In this document: one piece after another, positions 63,268-64,000 of the stretch
How positions within the stretch are numbered: the first letter of the stretch is position 1
How the letters are laid out: every line of letters begins with the position of its first letter
Assembly: GCA_965220485.1 (NCBI GenBank)
Contig: OZ244832.1
Coordinates: 2,232,001-2,296,000, forward strand
Length of the DNA: 64,000 nt
Direction of reading: 5' to 3'
From: Aldehydirespirator sp965220485
GTDB taxonomy: Bacteria > Actinomycetota > Acidimicrobiia > Acidimicrobiales > Aldehydirespiratoraceae
Made by a program: the position numbers and the translations under genes
The notes under the pieces: generated by a model
Databases searched by the model: none
Told to the model about the DNA's origin: nothing
What the model saw: only the letters and a program-made list of their open reading frames with translations

Positions 63268-64000
63268 CTACCCGCTCAGCCTTTGGGCGCGGGAGACGGT
63301 TAGAGCCTGGTCGACCAGTTCCAGGGGGTGGCGCACGTCCAGGCCGGCCGCGGCGAGATGCAGCGAGCAGCCGGGGTTGGCGCTGGCCACCACCGATGCA
63401 CCCGAACGGGCCACCGCGGCGGTCTTGCGCTCACGAATCGCCTTGGACAGCTCGGGCTCCATCATCGAGTAGGCGCCCCCGGCCCCGCAGCACAGGCCGT
63501 CATCGTCGAGGGCTACCACGTTGGCGACGAACGGGCGCAGCACGGCCGGGACGGCCTCATGCGCCTGCTGCACGTGACGCAGATGGCACGGATCCTGGAC
63601 GGCCACCGACACATCCAGCGGCGCGACCGGCCACCGGGACTCCAGGTCCTCCAGGCGATCGGCCAGCCATTCATGGACGTCGAACACCCGGGCTGAGAAT
63701 GCCCGGGCCTCGTCGGTGCCCAACAGCCGGCCGTAGTCCTTCAGCGCGGCGCCGCACCCGGCTGCGTCGACCAGGATGGGCCGGTCGTCGCCGGCCAGGC
63801 CGGCCATCACCTGCCGGGCCATGTCCTTCGTCTCGGACTCCAGCCCGGCATGGATGTGCAGCGCACCGCAGCACGGCACCGCGGAGCCGGTGGGCTCCAC
63901 ACCAACGTCCGCGGCCTCCAGCACCCGCTGCGCGGCCAAATGCACGTCACGCTGCCAAGCGTCCATCACGCAGCCGGTGAACAGCCACGCGTCGTCGCCG
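63268..64000 (-). CDS. GlcF-like (4Fe-4S) oxidoreductase, C-terminal part; 5' end outside window
   Basis: At least 244 residues, frame open to the end of the window on the minus strand, where FTGCVMDAWQRDVH continues upstream. Two CCG-type cysteine domains are visible: TGCVMDAW with SAVPCCGALHIHAGL and AAGCGAALKDYG, then VQDPCHLRHVQQ with GLCCGAGGAYSMM and ANPGCSLHL. This matches the C-terminal half of GlcF (glycolate oxidase iron-sulfur subunit) and related heterodisulfide-reductase-like proteins. The N-terminal ferredoxin-like part should lie beyond base 64000. A partner GlcD/E oxidase is not in view. Confidence 0.87.
   Translation of the reverse strand, partial: GDDAWLFTGCVMDAWQRDVHLAAQRVLEAADVGVEPTGSAVPCCGALHIHAGLESETKDMARQVMAGLAGDDRPILVDAAGCGAALKDYGRLLGTDEARAFSARVFDVHEWLADRLEDLESRWPVAPLDVSVAVQDPCHLRHVQQAHEAVPAVLRPFVANVVALDDDGLCCGAGGAYSMMEPELSKAIRERKTAAVARSGASVVASANPGCSLHLAAAGLDVRHPLELVDQALTVSRAQRLSG

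Overview
The window is high-GC, densely coding actinobacterial DNA. The organism is probably an uncultured member of Acidimicrobiia (inference). Reasons: actinobacterial-style haem genes; a glycosyltransferase, methyltransferase and prenyltransferase-like gene trio; many GTG starts; and S-layer homology repeats of the cysteine-paired GITxGC...YCPxxPVTRAQMA type, which I associate with Acidimicrobiia. No rRNA, tRNA or CRISPR array was found.

Layout. 1-13.1 kb is ordinary chromosome: hemE (5' end outside the window), hemG-type oxidase, a class III nucleotidyl cyclase, an apolipoprotein N-acyltransferase-like gene, the glycosyltransferase/methyltransferase/prenyltransferase-like operon, an aldehyde dehydrogenase and a DUF2339 membrane protein. 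13.2-28.2 kb is a defence island. It holds a Fic protein with three upstream repeats, an SspA-type cysteine desulfurase, a PD-(D/E)XK-like protein, a DUF2335 pair, a truncated and an intact DUF4007 (SspB) gene, an SspC-type ATPase, an SspD-type PAPS-reductase-fold protein, a GIY-YIG nuclease, a DndB-like DGQHR protein and a convergent HNH endonuclease that looks like ScoMcrA with a DNA-sulfur-binding domain. 28.3-38.8 kb is an accessory patchwork: small unknown membrane proteins, a broken BrnT/BrnA-like pair, an IS607-type TnpA/TnpB element, a phospholipase-D-like gene with a truncated relative, MazEF-like and VapBC pairs, an SDR pseudogene and several duplicated fragments. 38.9-43.6 kb has a serine hydrolase, a cytosine deaminase, a PadR/membrane-protein pair and a complete IS5-type element. 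43.7-60.2 kb is one very long, highly repetitive secreted S-layer-type gene on the minus strand, cut into three reading frames by frameshifts. The window ends with a VWA lipoprotein and the C-terminal part of a GlcF-like iron-sulfur protein.

How the genes may work together. The most interesting unit is 14.9-27.7 kb. A complete set of SspABCD-like phosphorothioation components lies next to nuclease candidates that differ from the known partners SspE and SspFGH: a sulfur-binding HNH enzyme, a GIY-YIG nuclease with a DGQHR protein, and a PD-(D/E)XK-like protein. A ScoMcrA-like enzyme normally attacks phosphorothioated DNA, so finding it beside a modification system is a paradox. It suggests a hybrid system, a sulfur-sensing effector, or a modification module that has been switched off. 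All functional statements come from reading the sequence and from family knowledge; no search was run.
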